Shown in pieces: positions 54,411 to 64,000 of a stretch of 64,000 nt of DNA. This DNA comes from Maniola hyperantus. Lineage: Eukaryota; Arthropoda; Insecta; Lepidoptera; Nymphalidae. The DNA is taken from positions 4,092,001 through 4,156,000 of the forward strand of contig NC_048536.1 in assembly GCF_902806685.2 (NCBI RefSeq), given 5' to 3'. A model generated the notes under the pieces. The model did not search any database. It saw only the letters and a program-made list of their open reading frames with translations, and was not told the DNA's origin. How positions within the stretch are numbered: position 1 is the stretch's first letter; each line of letters starts with the position of its first letter. Position numbers and translations under genes: made by a program.

Positions 54411-54594
54411 TATAGTACGAGGCAGAAAGTAATGTACATCGGCCTTTAGAATGACATTTCGGCTTTGTAGAGCGTTGTCTCTGTCACTCATACCTATATT
54501 ACGTTTTGTTGGTCTCAATGACAGGGATAACGCTATACAAATCTGCTATCTCCCTCTAGATATCGATGTACATTACTTTCGGCCGCGTACTGTA
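54411..54594. mobile_element. MITE, GTACATCGGCC family, full copy
   Basis: TAGTACGAGGCAGAAAGTAA at the left and CATTACTTTCGGCCGCGTAC at the right are complementary with few mismatches; the core has GAGCGTTGTCTCTGTCACTC. Confidence 0.78.
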
Positions 54595-55340
54595 ATAATA
54601 TTCTAACTAATTGCAATAAGTTAAGTAGACAAAACAGGAACTATTTATGATGGCAGTTATGTCATGGATCGCTTTATAGTCTTATAAAGAGCCTTTGCAC
54701 ACCGCGACAATATTTTAAACAGTTTTCACAGTTGAACCACGTCAGATGAAACTAAAACGAGCTGCAAAAAGTAGCATGGCAAATAATGCGTCCGAACTAA
54801 GAATGTGAAAAAGTTTCCGCCACTTTGCGACGTATTGTGTAGCTAGAAATATACTTTGATTCAATATATTTTTAATATATTTTCAATGGAGTTGTAGGAC
54901 TGAGAGTTAGGCGGTTACTGTAGAAATACATTAATGACTAAGCAAAGTTAACTACTTACTTAACCGTAATTTAAGTAATTTTCAAGTGACAGTTGACAGA
55001 TTTTAAACGACAATATGGCTTTCCCATTGTAAATTCGGACGCATAATACGTACTTCTATAGACGTTCACAAATCCGCGTATGAAAACGACATGAGCAAAA
55101 AGTAACTCTTAAATCGTGAACTGAAACGATAAGACACGCAAAAAAACCATTAAAATAAACACCTTTTAAATTTAGAATTTTTCATGTTATAAACAGAGAT
55201 CAAGTAAAAACTCTTTTATGTTTTGAAAAATAGGGCTATCCTACAAGAATTGAAATCTAGATGACACATACGAACTATATGAACTACCTATAATACCTAT
55301 ATCTAAAGTTTTAAGCTCTTGGATTGAATTAAATCGAACT

Positions 55341-56015
55341 AAAATTTCTTAATCATTGGATGTAATTTGAAGAAGAGCACCGTCTCGATATCATATAAGC
55401 CTATTATGGCTACTGGGGAAGATCATTTTGTCAAAAATGACATAGTACAAATCATTTTAATTTAATCGCTTTAATTTTTTATTGAACTAAATCGTTGGAT
55501 AGAATTTCAAGAACAGTACAGTTTCGATATCATACAAGCATTGCTATTGGGGAAGAACATTTTATCATTCACTTTAGTTTATTCAACTAAATCATTTTAT
55601 AGCTTTTGAAGAAGACCACCGTCTCGATATCATACAAACCTAACGGCTATTGGGGAAGAACCTTTTGTCAGAAATGACATATAGAACAAATGATTCACTT
55701 TAATTATTTATTTATTGAACTAAATCATTGGATAGAATTTGAAGAACAGTAGAGTCACAATATCATACAAGCATTGCTGTAGGGGAAGAACATTTTGTCA
55801 GAAATGACATAATACAAATCATTTATTTAACTAAATCATTGTATAGATTCTGAAGAAGATCACCGTTTCGATATCATACAAGCCTAATGGCTATTGGCGA
55901 AGAAAAAAATTTCAGAAATGGTTTAAGTAAGTACAAATTAATCATTTTAAATCAAGAAACTAAATCATTCAAATCGGCGCCTCGATATCATTAAAGCCAA
56001 ATGGCTAGCAGAAAA
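55341..56015. repeat. Tandem array with alternating A/B units
   Basis: About six units starting near 55341, 55489, 55589, 55722, 55833 and 55962 (lengths about 148, 100, 133, 111, 129 bp, last partial). All carry AAATCATTGGATAGAATTTG-like starts and GATATCATACAAGC. Units 1, 3 and 5 share GAAGAAGANCACCGT and GCCTAATGGCTATTGGGGAA. Units 2 and 4 share GAACAGTA and GCATTGCTATTGGGGAAGAA. The array therefore grew as A-B dimers. It lies about 1.3 kb downstream, in minus-strand terms, of the putative terminal exon at 57334-57611. Confidence 0.8.
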
Positions 56016-57330
56016 ACAAAGATGGTAAACATTTTGTTCGATAAATGCATCTTAGTACAAAATACATTAAAAGTACTCCTATTGACTAGCAATTACTGTA
56101 CCAATATACTTACTACTTTTCATTATACGCATACTGGATAACAATGGCTATCATATGTACGTTCTCACGAATAAAACTTGTTCGCTACGTACACGGTGTG
56201 TATGCTATGTAGAAATTAAAACCTTCAGGAGTTTTGTTCTATACAAAAACTTTGTAAACGCCAACACCCAAAAGTTTTTATTTTTGAGAACATTGTAGCA
56301 AAAAATCAAGACTTTCAAGAAAAATCGAATTCATTTTGAGATTATCTAAATATACATAAGAAAAACTCGTAAGTATATAGAAACAATCGTGGGCCTTTTA
56401 ACTAATAAGTATTCTGTTCTCCTAGACTTTCAAGTCTTTTAAACGATTGGTACACTTTTAAACTTTAAAACACTTAAAAATGTTCCACTGACCGACACAT
56501 ATATGACCAATTAGCCAGATAAATCATTGGTCTTCGATACATATTTAGTACTTACTCAATCACCTGACCTTCTAAACAGATAACAATATCTTAGGTACGC
56601 TTGATCTAAGTTTGACAAACCTCTGCTGGTATCTTCAATACACTTCTAATGTAAAGTAATATTTTAACAAACCATCTCACTTAGTACATGTTCACGCAGA
56701 ACTCGCGGGCGCATGAACTCTTGTATAGAAGCGAATGCGATTTGTACACAAACACTCGCATATAACTTCCTAACGCCTGAAAATCATCGGTGCAGTAGTC
56801 AAATAATGGGACTGATTCTGAGCACAACCTAATTTTATTATCACATCCTCTTCTTACTAATGTAATATGAAAAGGACAGACGCAGTTTGACAGATTTAAA
56901 TTTAATTTTTAGATGGTAAAACCCGTGATTTTAGCGCACAGTCGCGAGCCTACTGTTTAAATTTATAGCGTGCACTAAAATTTTGAATCTTTAAATGTAA
57001 AGTTCATGTTCTGTCCCTTTTTAGCATTGTTATAAAGAAAAGCATGCAGACACTCTAAATATAGTTTAGAGAAAGACAACGGAATCGGTGCCACTGCAGC
57101 ATCATACTGAAGCAGTAGCCCTCTCAGCTCAAACAAGACATAATTTTTGTTCTTAGTACTGTCGAGCTCGTAGTTTTAAGTTTATCTAGTTTTATTTTTT
57201 TAATTTTAACGTTTGGTTTATATATTTTGATTCTCTTGTTTTGTGAGCTGAATAAACTTTTATTTATTTATTTCTAATTGCATCCGCAAGTTAACGTGAA
57301 CTTTACACTTACTCTAAAACGTTCTTTTCT
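56016..57330. other. AT-rich, no gene; poly(A)-type signals near 57250-57275
   Basis: Largely unique. At 57259-57272 the minus strand reads overlapping AATAAA signals about 65 bp after the stop of the exon at 57334. The plus strand also has GAGCTGAATAAACTTTTATT, which resembles a LINE or SINE 3' end, so the origin of this tail is ambiguous. Confidence 0.45.
57259..57272 (-). terminator. Overlapping AATAAA polyadenylation signals
   Basis: The minus strand reads AATAAATAAATAAA, 62-75 bases beyond the stop codon of the putative terminal exon. The position fits a short 3' UTR. Confidence 0.5.
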
Positions 57331-57333
57331 CTT

Positions 57334-57611
57334 TTAACGAGATACATTATTTATGGATAAACCCTCGAATACAAAGTCTTTGTTCACCTTCTTTCCTTTG
57401 GTTCCTTTTAAAGAGATAATGTAGACTGAGGCGCCAAAGCTAGCTTTGGACGCTAGGTGGCTTGAGCGGCGGTTTGGACTGGTACGGGCGTGGGGGACAT
57501 CGCCGGGGAATCCCGTAGGGCTGTATGTCTTCGTAGAAGCTCCGTTACTGTGATTGCCACTTGAACGGTGCCTTTCCCTTCCAGAACGTCCGCTGCACAG
57601 CACATCAGCTT
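57334..57611 (-). CDS. Putative terminal coding exon of an unrecognised host gene
   Basis: The minus strand has a splice-acceptor-like TTTCTTTTTTAG ending at 57612, then 278 bases open to a TAA at 57334. The first bases complete a codon, so the intron would be phase 1. The predicted tail begins ADVLCSGRSGRERHRSSGNH, is Ser/Arg/Gly-rich and basic in the middle (TSPNRRSSHLASKASFGAS), and ends GKKVNKDFVFEGLSINNVSR. GC content and codon choice (GCC, GGC, CGC, AGC) contrast sharply with the AT-rich flanks, and no repeat family overlaps. The frame also stays open upstream to an ATG at 57657, but that part is AT-rich and reads as intron. No domain recognised; it could be an alternative C-terminus of a larger gene further along the minus strand. 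No upstream exon was identified in the window. Confidence 0.5.
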
Positions 57612-57695
57612 CTAAAAAAGAAATTGGTTTAAAGAGTTTTTTTCTCAAAACTAACAAAAGTTCACTTACGTGAGAATGATTTAAATATAGTAGAC

Positions 57696-57900
57696 TAGCT
57701 TATGCTCGCGACTTCGTCCGCGTGGACTACACAAATTTCAAACCCCTATTACGGGTTGAATTTTTAAAAAATCCTTTCTTAGCGGATGCCTACGTCATAA
57801 CAGCTAAATACATGCCAAATTTCAGCCCGATCCGTCCAGTAGTTTGAGCTGTGCGTTCATAGATCAGTCCGTCACCTTTTCCTTTTGTATATTTAGAAAA
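57696..57900 (-). mobile_element. Helitron-like short element (minus)
   Basis: CTAGCTTATGCTCGCGACTT, GCGGATGCCTACGTCATAAC and CAGTAGTTTGAGCTGTGCGT. It lies in the intron side of the putative exon. The minus-strand frame at 57790-57978 is a by-product. Confidence 0.65.
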
Positions 57901-57964
57901 CATAATCTTTAAAGGTATGGTGACCTTATTCAATAATAAATCAAAACTCTGTATAGTCCGTACT

Positions 57965-58117
57965 AAATGACTCCTCACGCATCATTTTAACTCACTGTCA
58001 TGTCAAAAGTAGTAAGTTAGTAGTAAGTGTAGTTCGTCTTTAACATAAGGACTAGAATCGTACTTTTGACATGAAATTTGACACAAAAAGTTAAAATGGC
58101 GCGTGAGGAGTTAAATT
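57965..58117. mobile_element. MITE with ACTCCTCACGC termini
   Basis: GACTCCTCACGCATCATTTT at the left and AAAATGGCGCGTGAGGAGTT at the right. Inner arms CATGTCAAAAGTAG and TACTTTTGACATG are complementary. About 150 bp. Confidence 0.75.
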
Positions 58118-59399
58118 TTTCGCGTTATATAAGCATTTCAGTTCCATAGTTAAAGATGATGGCCTCTTTGATGCTGAGTCCAACCTGAAGATTTACTAAT
58201 GGCAGTTTTTGATCACGGTGTTTGTTTGTCTTTCCTCATAAGATAACCTTTTGAGTGCGGCTTGAGTAAATACTTTTGAGAAAAGGTTAAATAAAATACA
58301 AGAATTGCCAATAAGAAATTTAATTTTAAGTAGAGAAAAATCATCATAGTAAGTACATACAAAAAAAAGTACATTTCGTTAACCTGTTAGCCGAAAAACA
58401 GTTCAAACTCGTTCATACAAAAAATCAAAACGTTATATACCTACCTAATCATCAGAAAAAAAATTGGCAAACTCTTTGAAACTCATCGTAAAAAAGTAGC
58501 ACATTACAAAATCAAACTTATCCTAATGAAACCAATCAAGTAACAGAAATAATCTCTAATTTATATTTTAAAAAAAAACATCTTAATAATTCGAAATGGA
58601 ATAGATTGGCAGACTGGTTTTAATGCCTATCTCCAATCGGCAAGAAACATAGAAATTATAATTTAATCATAAAGCGAATACAACAACCAATGTCCCATGG
58701 GGTCCTTTTTGTCTTTTAATATGAGTTTGACACGTTAACGTAAACATCCACTAAGGGAATAGGCCTCGATTGTATATGGCGATCGCAGCGCGTTTTTTTT
58801 CGCGTGAAAATATTGCCGCATGCAAAGGAACAATTTTGAGGCGAACAATCATGTGATTAACTTTCGTATACGCTCCAACAAGTAACCAATTTTGAGCAAA
58901 CATAATACAATAATATAAAGAAAATCACGAAATCATTAAAACCAGTCATAAACTAAACAAATACCCAAGCACCACAAGCCAATTACTAATATTTTGTAAT
59001 ATTTATGAATAAATTATATATTAATCTATATCTTAACTTGTACTTAAGTATATGAATTGTTGTACTTGCAAATTTAAAGCTCAAAAATAATGCGAAAATC
59101 TCCAAAAATCTGTCGAAAATACAACGATATAGAAAAATACGAAGGCGAAACGTGATGGTTCCCTAATCTGTAAAGTGAACCTAAACTACGAAACTGCTAT
59201 AATATAAATTGTACGTTTTATCGTGCTTTAGTAAAGAATATATATTAGAATGAAGATATAGGCAGTGTGATATGGTGGTAGACCCAGAAAATATATATAA
59301 TAATCAGAAAATGATCAAGTTTCAAACTGGAATTATGATGTAACAATTAGTTACCAAATACTGCTGATAGTAAATAGTTGCAGATTATATGTGCAGTAG
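58118..59399. other. AT-rich, repeat-poor, no gene seen
   Basis: 58670-58870 is somewhat GC-richer (ATGTCCCATGGGGTCCTTTT, GGCGATCGCAGCGCG) but has no frame. Confidence 0.4.
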
Positions 59400-59565
59400 C
59401 CGGCAGGAAATATTGTACATCGACATTCAGAAAGAGATTTCGACTTCGTAGAGCGTTGTTTCTGTCATTCATACCGATGTGACATTTTGTCGGTCTCAAC
59501 GACAGAGACAGCGCTCTACGAAATCTCTTTCTATAGGTCGATGTACAATATTTCCTGCCGGGTAA
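59400..59565. mobile_element. MITE, GTACATCGGCC-related, near-perfect palindrome
   Basis: CCGGCAGGAAATATTGTACA at the left and TGTACAATATTTCCTGCCGG at the right. The arms run inward through AAAGAGATTTCG and GTAGAGCG. The outer 16 bases differ from the other family members. Confidence 0.8.
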
Positions 59566-60904
59566 TGCATTTGGCTCGACTGTTTTAAGTATGTCGTATT
59601 CTTACATCTGAGGTTGAGATTTTACTCAAACATATTTCTAAATATATACGTATCTACAACATTGTTACGAACAACAAACTTTTTTACAAGAACAAAAACT
59701 TGTTAGTTTTAAGTATGCTGGAAGTAAACACACACACAACCATAGAAAAAACAATCAAAAATAAATTATTGTAAGCTAGTAATACTCAATAAAATATTAA
59801 ATGCATTAGTATCAAGCAAAAACTAGAAATAAGATCACATCTTAGAGAAAAAAGACCCGCAAAACGTACATCCATACAAACAATTCAAGAAATACTTATG
59901 AATATAAACAAAAAAATATTCGAAATGTGTACATAATATTGAACATAATAGTTCTACAGTCTTCAATATAAATACATCTTTGGAATGCTTATAATATTAC
60001 GTTAGTTTATTGGCGATTGTTAGAAAATTTTGACAATCAAAAATGAATCTTATTACGAAACCATTATAAGTGAATTTGCAATGTCAGAAGACATACTAAA
60101 ACACCTAAGTAAATTAGAAAAGAACAATTTCTATAATTACGTTATCAATAACTATGTATATAAAAAAAACATAATTTGTATCATATTTTTATCGACCGTC
60201 AGCGCCCAGTCGCAAAATATTAAGTAGTTGCTTTCTTTTTAATAATATAAATGCAAACTTCATTGAATTAGTTGGCAACACACTAAGTTGGCTTTGTTAG
60301 GAATACATGTTAATAATATCGATTAATAATATTATTATATAAAACTTCTATTTAATAAATCTTTTATCCAATAGTTATATACGAAAAGCCTCAAAATATT
60401 AACCTAAAAATCTATACCTATTCCTATATCACTAATTTCTATACTTATACCGTTTGCCGCCTACAAAAACAGATCTAAAAAAAAGTACATTGTTACATAC
60501 ATACATACATAATGAGTTTCTGTGATGATCAAATTAACAAATTATTTTCCATATTTATTTACTAAAATGTTGGGGGAACAAGGTGTTTAAAAACGTAAAA
60601 ACTAATTGTAGGCGTGTAAACGGACTTCAAATATGTAATAAGATTACTCGTTTGCATTATAAATACAATAACGATATGAAGTTTCGATTAAGGCATACAA
60701 TTCTTATCATATAAGAAATATTCGACTGAGTAAAACGTATGATTTAATTAATCGTATGATATATAGCTAATAGATCGAACTACCCATCATACATGTCGAT
60801 AAAAACTATGCACCAATATTTTGTCAGATATTGTACTTTCAAACTTTTATTATTATCACGTCCACAAAAAAGTACTTAAGGTAACACAGACCAGCCTCAA
60901 GAAT
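59566..60904. other. AT-rich, no gene seen
   Basis: The 65-codon frame at 60030-60227 is Asn/Ile/Lys/Tyr-rich, as chance AT-rich translation gives. Confidence 0.45.
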
Positions 60905-61042
60905 TTACCTATAGGCCGCGACAGGTTGAGATAGCAATCGGGTTATAAGACGGGGGACGCCCCGCACGTCACCCACGCCCACCCGCACCGGCCTGTGCGG
61001 ATGTGCGGCGCGTTCCCTGCCCCGACCTATCGCGTACTATAC
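60905..61042. mobile_element. MITE, CGCGACAGG family, copy
   Basis: GGCCGCGACAGGTTGAGATA at the left and CCCCGACCTATCGCGTACTA at the right; GC-rich core. Confidence 0.7.
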
Positions 61043-61296
61043 TTGCTCGGCATAGAAAATTGTTTTGCCAAAAACACAGTGCACCATGTTACTATATTAT
61101 AAAATGTTTTTGAACTGTCAAGCCTGCATGAAAAATCATTTTGTGCAATCTCACATAACTTTCCTAGTCTTGACAAGCCTCTATTAAAACGAAAGTTTAT
61201 GCAAGCATGCTGGAGTATATTATTATGTATGATAACTTTGTGATATGTAGCTCTTTGAACAAGATAAGCATGTTAGTCAACCTTGCAGTCTTCCGA

Positions 61297-61455
61297 GCGC
61301 GTTCTATACAAACGAGGTTTGTTTCTTCCAACCAAACAACGAGTATCTGCATGTTCTAGCTAGATACTATAATATCTTTCGTTTGTCAGATTTTCATTCA
61401 GTTTGATTGGTTAATAAAATAAGAATCAAACTTCGTTTGTATGGGGCGCGTTCAA
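61297..61455. mobile_element. Palindromic MITE, GCGCGTTCTATACAAACGA type
   Basis: GAGCGCGTTCTATACAAACG then AGGTTTG at the left; CAAACTTCGTTTGTATGGGG then CGCGTTC at the right. About 160 bp. Confidence 0.65.
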
Positions 61456-61837
61456 TTCAAAATCTTCGTTTGTATAATTCAATTTTTTTTATAGCAATTA
61501 AAGTTAATCTACGCACCTTTTCATAATAATAATCAACACCCATAGTTCGTTGTAATCATAAAAATATGATAGGTAGGTAACGAATTACTATTTCAGCTGT
61601 CATTTTACGGGCGCAACTATAGTGGAGAAAAATTAAGCCACCCGGAAATGTTAAGCTTTTTATGCAAAAAAAGCTGGCAATTACCGTTTGAAGTAAACTT
61701 TCTAAATAGCAACCTTCTTATTTTATTCGACTTGTGCAAAATATTTAAAACATTGTGATGCTCTAGTAGGTGCTTTACACTTATGCATTTTCAACGACAA
61801 TATACCTGCAACTCACTTTTGGTAATTGGTTATAAGT

Positions 61838-61993
61838 CTCGGAAATCGCTATTGCGCTGGAACCATGTCTCATTAACATCGAAATGACGTCATTTTGACG
61901 TCAGCCGAAATAAAAACATACCATCAGCTCGAAAATTCAGTCTGTCGTCGCTAAAATGGCGACCACGCGCATTAGCAATTTGCGGGACTTATA
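61838..61993. mobile_element. MITE, TATAAGTYCCGCAAATTGCT family, copy 2
   Basis: TATAAGTCTCGGAAATCGCT at the left and AGCAATTTGCGGGACTTATA at the right. The shared inner segment AACATCGAAATGACGTCATT and GACGTCAGCCGAAATAAAAA matches copy 1 almost exactly. Confidence 0.78.
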
Positions 61994-64000
61994 GCACGGA
62001 ATTTCACTTTTTCTTTTCTTGGCACCATTGAGTAAAAAATATACGAATTAAATCTTTATTTAAAGTGACCAAGGAAGATTAGCACGTTTATATGGAAAGA
62101 CTTTTTGTTGAATCTTATTAAGAGTATTATCATCTTTAAAAAGTAGTTGTAGGAATGTAGTAGTGAGAAACATACGAAGAAATCGCTTGTTTAATAAATT
62201 CAAGTATCAAAAACAAGGACAAATACAAACCTAATTCCATTCAAAATAAAGCTGACATCTCGTGAAATAAAAAATAAAATCGACCATATAAAATCATTAT
62301 CCACAACCTATCGAATAGTTGCGCATCGCACTGCAATCAACTTATTAATACAACTTATAATCTGCCCAATAATAATAATCATTAATTAATTTCATAATGA
62401 TAATTCCACTGTGTTGTATTGCCAGTTGTCACAAATCACACTCATAGGTATTATATTCGAGACAATTGTAATTTTTGGCGCAACGCAATAATCTCCAAGA
62501 ATTATCATAGCCCATTTCATGTTTTGCAAACAGAAAAAGTTGATACTTATTTGCTAGATAATACGCGAATATTCATTTTAAAGGGCAATTTATATTATAA
62601 GGATCTTATAATAAATTTTAAATTCTGATAAAACCATGTTGATAAAAAGGCAAAAGACCAAAGTATGAATTTAACGATATTATGAAGAAGTTAAATTCAC
62701 GAACGTTTCAAATTTTTCTCTTACTTATAATATAGCGCCATATCCTATCAAAATATTTAAATAGGTAAGTAATTATACGTTATGCACTTCAAATTTTTTA
62801 TTAGGACTGGAAACTAGAAGGATTTAGTATTTTACGATTTATGGGAAGTAATATATTATATCAAAGTATTCATATTCACTGGTACCACATACTATGACAT
62901 AATACATATACTAGTCAGCACAATAAATAAGCAAGAACACTTGAATGGCTGGGCAAGGTATACATCAAATTCTATTGTACCAATTTTGATACACTCTTGG
63001 TCCTTGGTCAACGTATAACTAATATAAGAGATCTTTTTCTATTAAATCTGGACAGTTTCAGTCTCCAAGCAACGGAAGTACCCGCCGAGTTCTACGCATC
63101 GAAGCGCAGCTATGTTCAGAGGGATGGGACGGGAGGGACGCTGATGGGATTGCCGATTGTAAACTGATATTGGTTGGTGCCTATTCGGTTCTATCCAAAT
63201 CTCTGTCACTGACATACCGTTGTTAAACAGTATTTCGTTAAAAGGATAGTATTATTCAATTCAGTTTAGAGAAATCCCTAAACTTATGTGAACAACCAAA
63301 TATTATGCACAACAATTCATTGACAACAAATTAGTTTTATTTTGCAGCTAGGTTAGGCGAATATTTTCTTAAAACTATTTATAGAGGTCATAATTACATT
63401 ATTTTGTAATAGCTTTCAGTTTTGTTTTTACATTTTAATCCATTTCTTACTTCATGTTATTCAAAAAACTTGATGGCACTGATTTAAAAAAAAAACATCT
63501 TGTATTAGTTATACGATGAGTTTTACTGCTTACTCATTTTCATAGTACATACATTAATTACATACATACCTACTTCATCAACATACCAACAAAATAGTTG
63601 AATATTTTATTCGGGAAAACAATTCCTCCGTTCAATACTATCAATTTCCTTTTATCAGTCTCAACAATCGAAAAGAAAAGCGGCACTTTCTTATCTATTT
63701 GAAAACACTTGATAATGCATAAAAATGTATGTAAATATAAAAATAGATAATGTATTGCGTGGGAATGAATCTAAAACTGTCCTTTCTTACGAGAATCGTA
63801 TTATCATATTATATCAAATCATTTTCGTGCTTGTTTTATATCTCTATTTCTAACAAATGCGGTTCTCAATCGAATTTTCGTATGGTTTCACAAGACAAAA
63901 TAACCTCTTAGGTTTGTTAGGAGGTTTACTCCTTAGGAGTTTTTTTAAAGTTTTAACTTTAGGAGGTTATATTAGAAAGAGGCAACGTCTTCAAACTAAA
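61994..64000. other. AT-rich, repeat-poor, no gene seen
   Basis: A GC-richer patch at 63060-63190 (GTACCCGCCGAGTTCTACGC, GGGATGGGACGGGAGGGACG) has no frame or splice signals I can support. A run of AGGAGGTTT/AACCTCCT-like words lies at 63900-63970. Otherwise no features. Confidence 0.4.

Noticed and set aside
60030..60227. 65-codon plus-strand frame
   Set aside because: AT-rich chance frame with no homology or codon bias.

Overview
The window looks like a repeat-rich, AT-rich stretch of a lepidopteran (moth or butterfly) nuclear genome. Evidence: 3' ends of RTE-type LINEs with the (ATG)n tail typical of Lepidoptera, tRNA-derived SINEs, many short Helitron-like elements ending in CTAG, the interspersed repeat that opens with AACCGGCCAAGTGCGAGTC, and very frequent TAGGTA/TACCTA microrepeats. 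There are no operons and almost no host protein coding sequence. Species and chromosome cannot be read from the sequence.

Layout. 1-5.5 kb: mostly unique AT-rich DNA with an ATG-less ORF of coding character (510-782), palindromic MITEs and a decayed RTE piece. 5.7-8.4 kb: a Helitron-like element abutting a decayed pogo/Tigger-like DNA transposon with 30-bp terminal inverted repeats. 10.3-12.1 kb: a hAT-type element with a perfect 8-bp target duplication, carrying at least four younger insertions. 12.7-16.9 kb: Helitron-like elements, a SINE tail, a 455-bp interspersed repeat, a foldback element and an RTE 3' end. 16.97-23.51 kb: a young, broken Ty3/gypsy LTR retrotransposon on the minus strand (gag, protease, RT, RNase H, truncated integrase). 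24-31 kb: two hAT MITEs with perfect 8-bp target duplications, an RTE 3' end, SINE and Helitron-like copies. 32.68-32.76 kb: a tRNA-Thr(AGT) gene or near-intact copy. 33-50 kb: dense MITEs, SINEs and Helitron-like elements, broken by short unique stretches that look like conserved regulatory DNA. 50.8-64 kb: much poorer in repeats; it holds a tandem array with an alternating A-B organisation (55.34-56.02 kb) and, on the minus strand, what looks like the last coding exon of an unrecognised host gene (57,334-57,611) followed by poly(A) signals.

How the parts relate. The only linked gene set is the retrotransposon. Gag is followed by pol in the -1 frame, with a textbook A_AAA_AAC slippery heptamer directly before the gag stop. 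Pol is split by one extra base in a homopolymer, and its 3' end is lost where it joins a 42-bp foldback of LTR-edge sequence. The element cannot be autonomous, yet its LTR copies differ only by small indels, so it is recent. The putative host exon, the tRNA and the unique islands are the only likely host functional elements. I found no CRISPR array, no rRNA and no bacterial or organellar signal.
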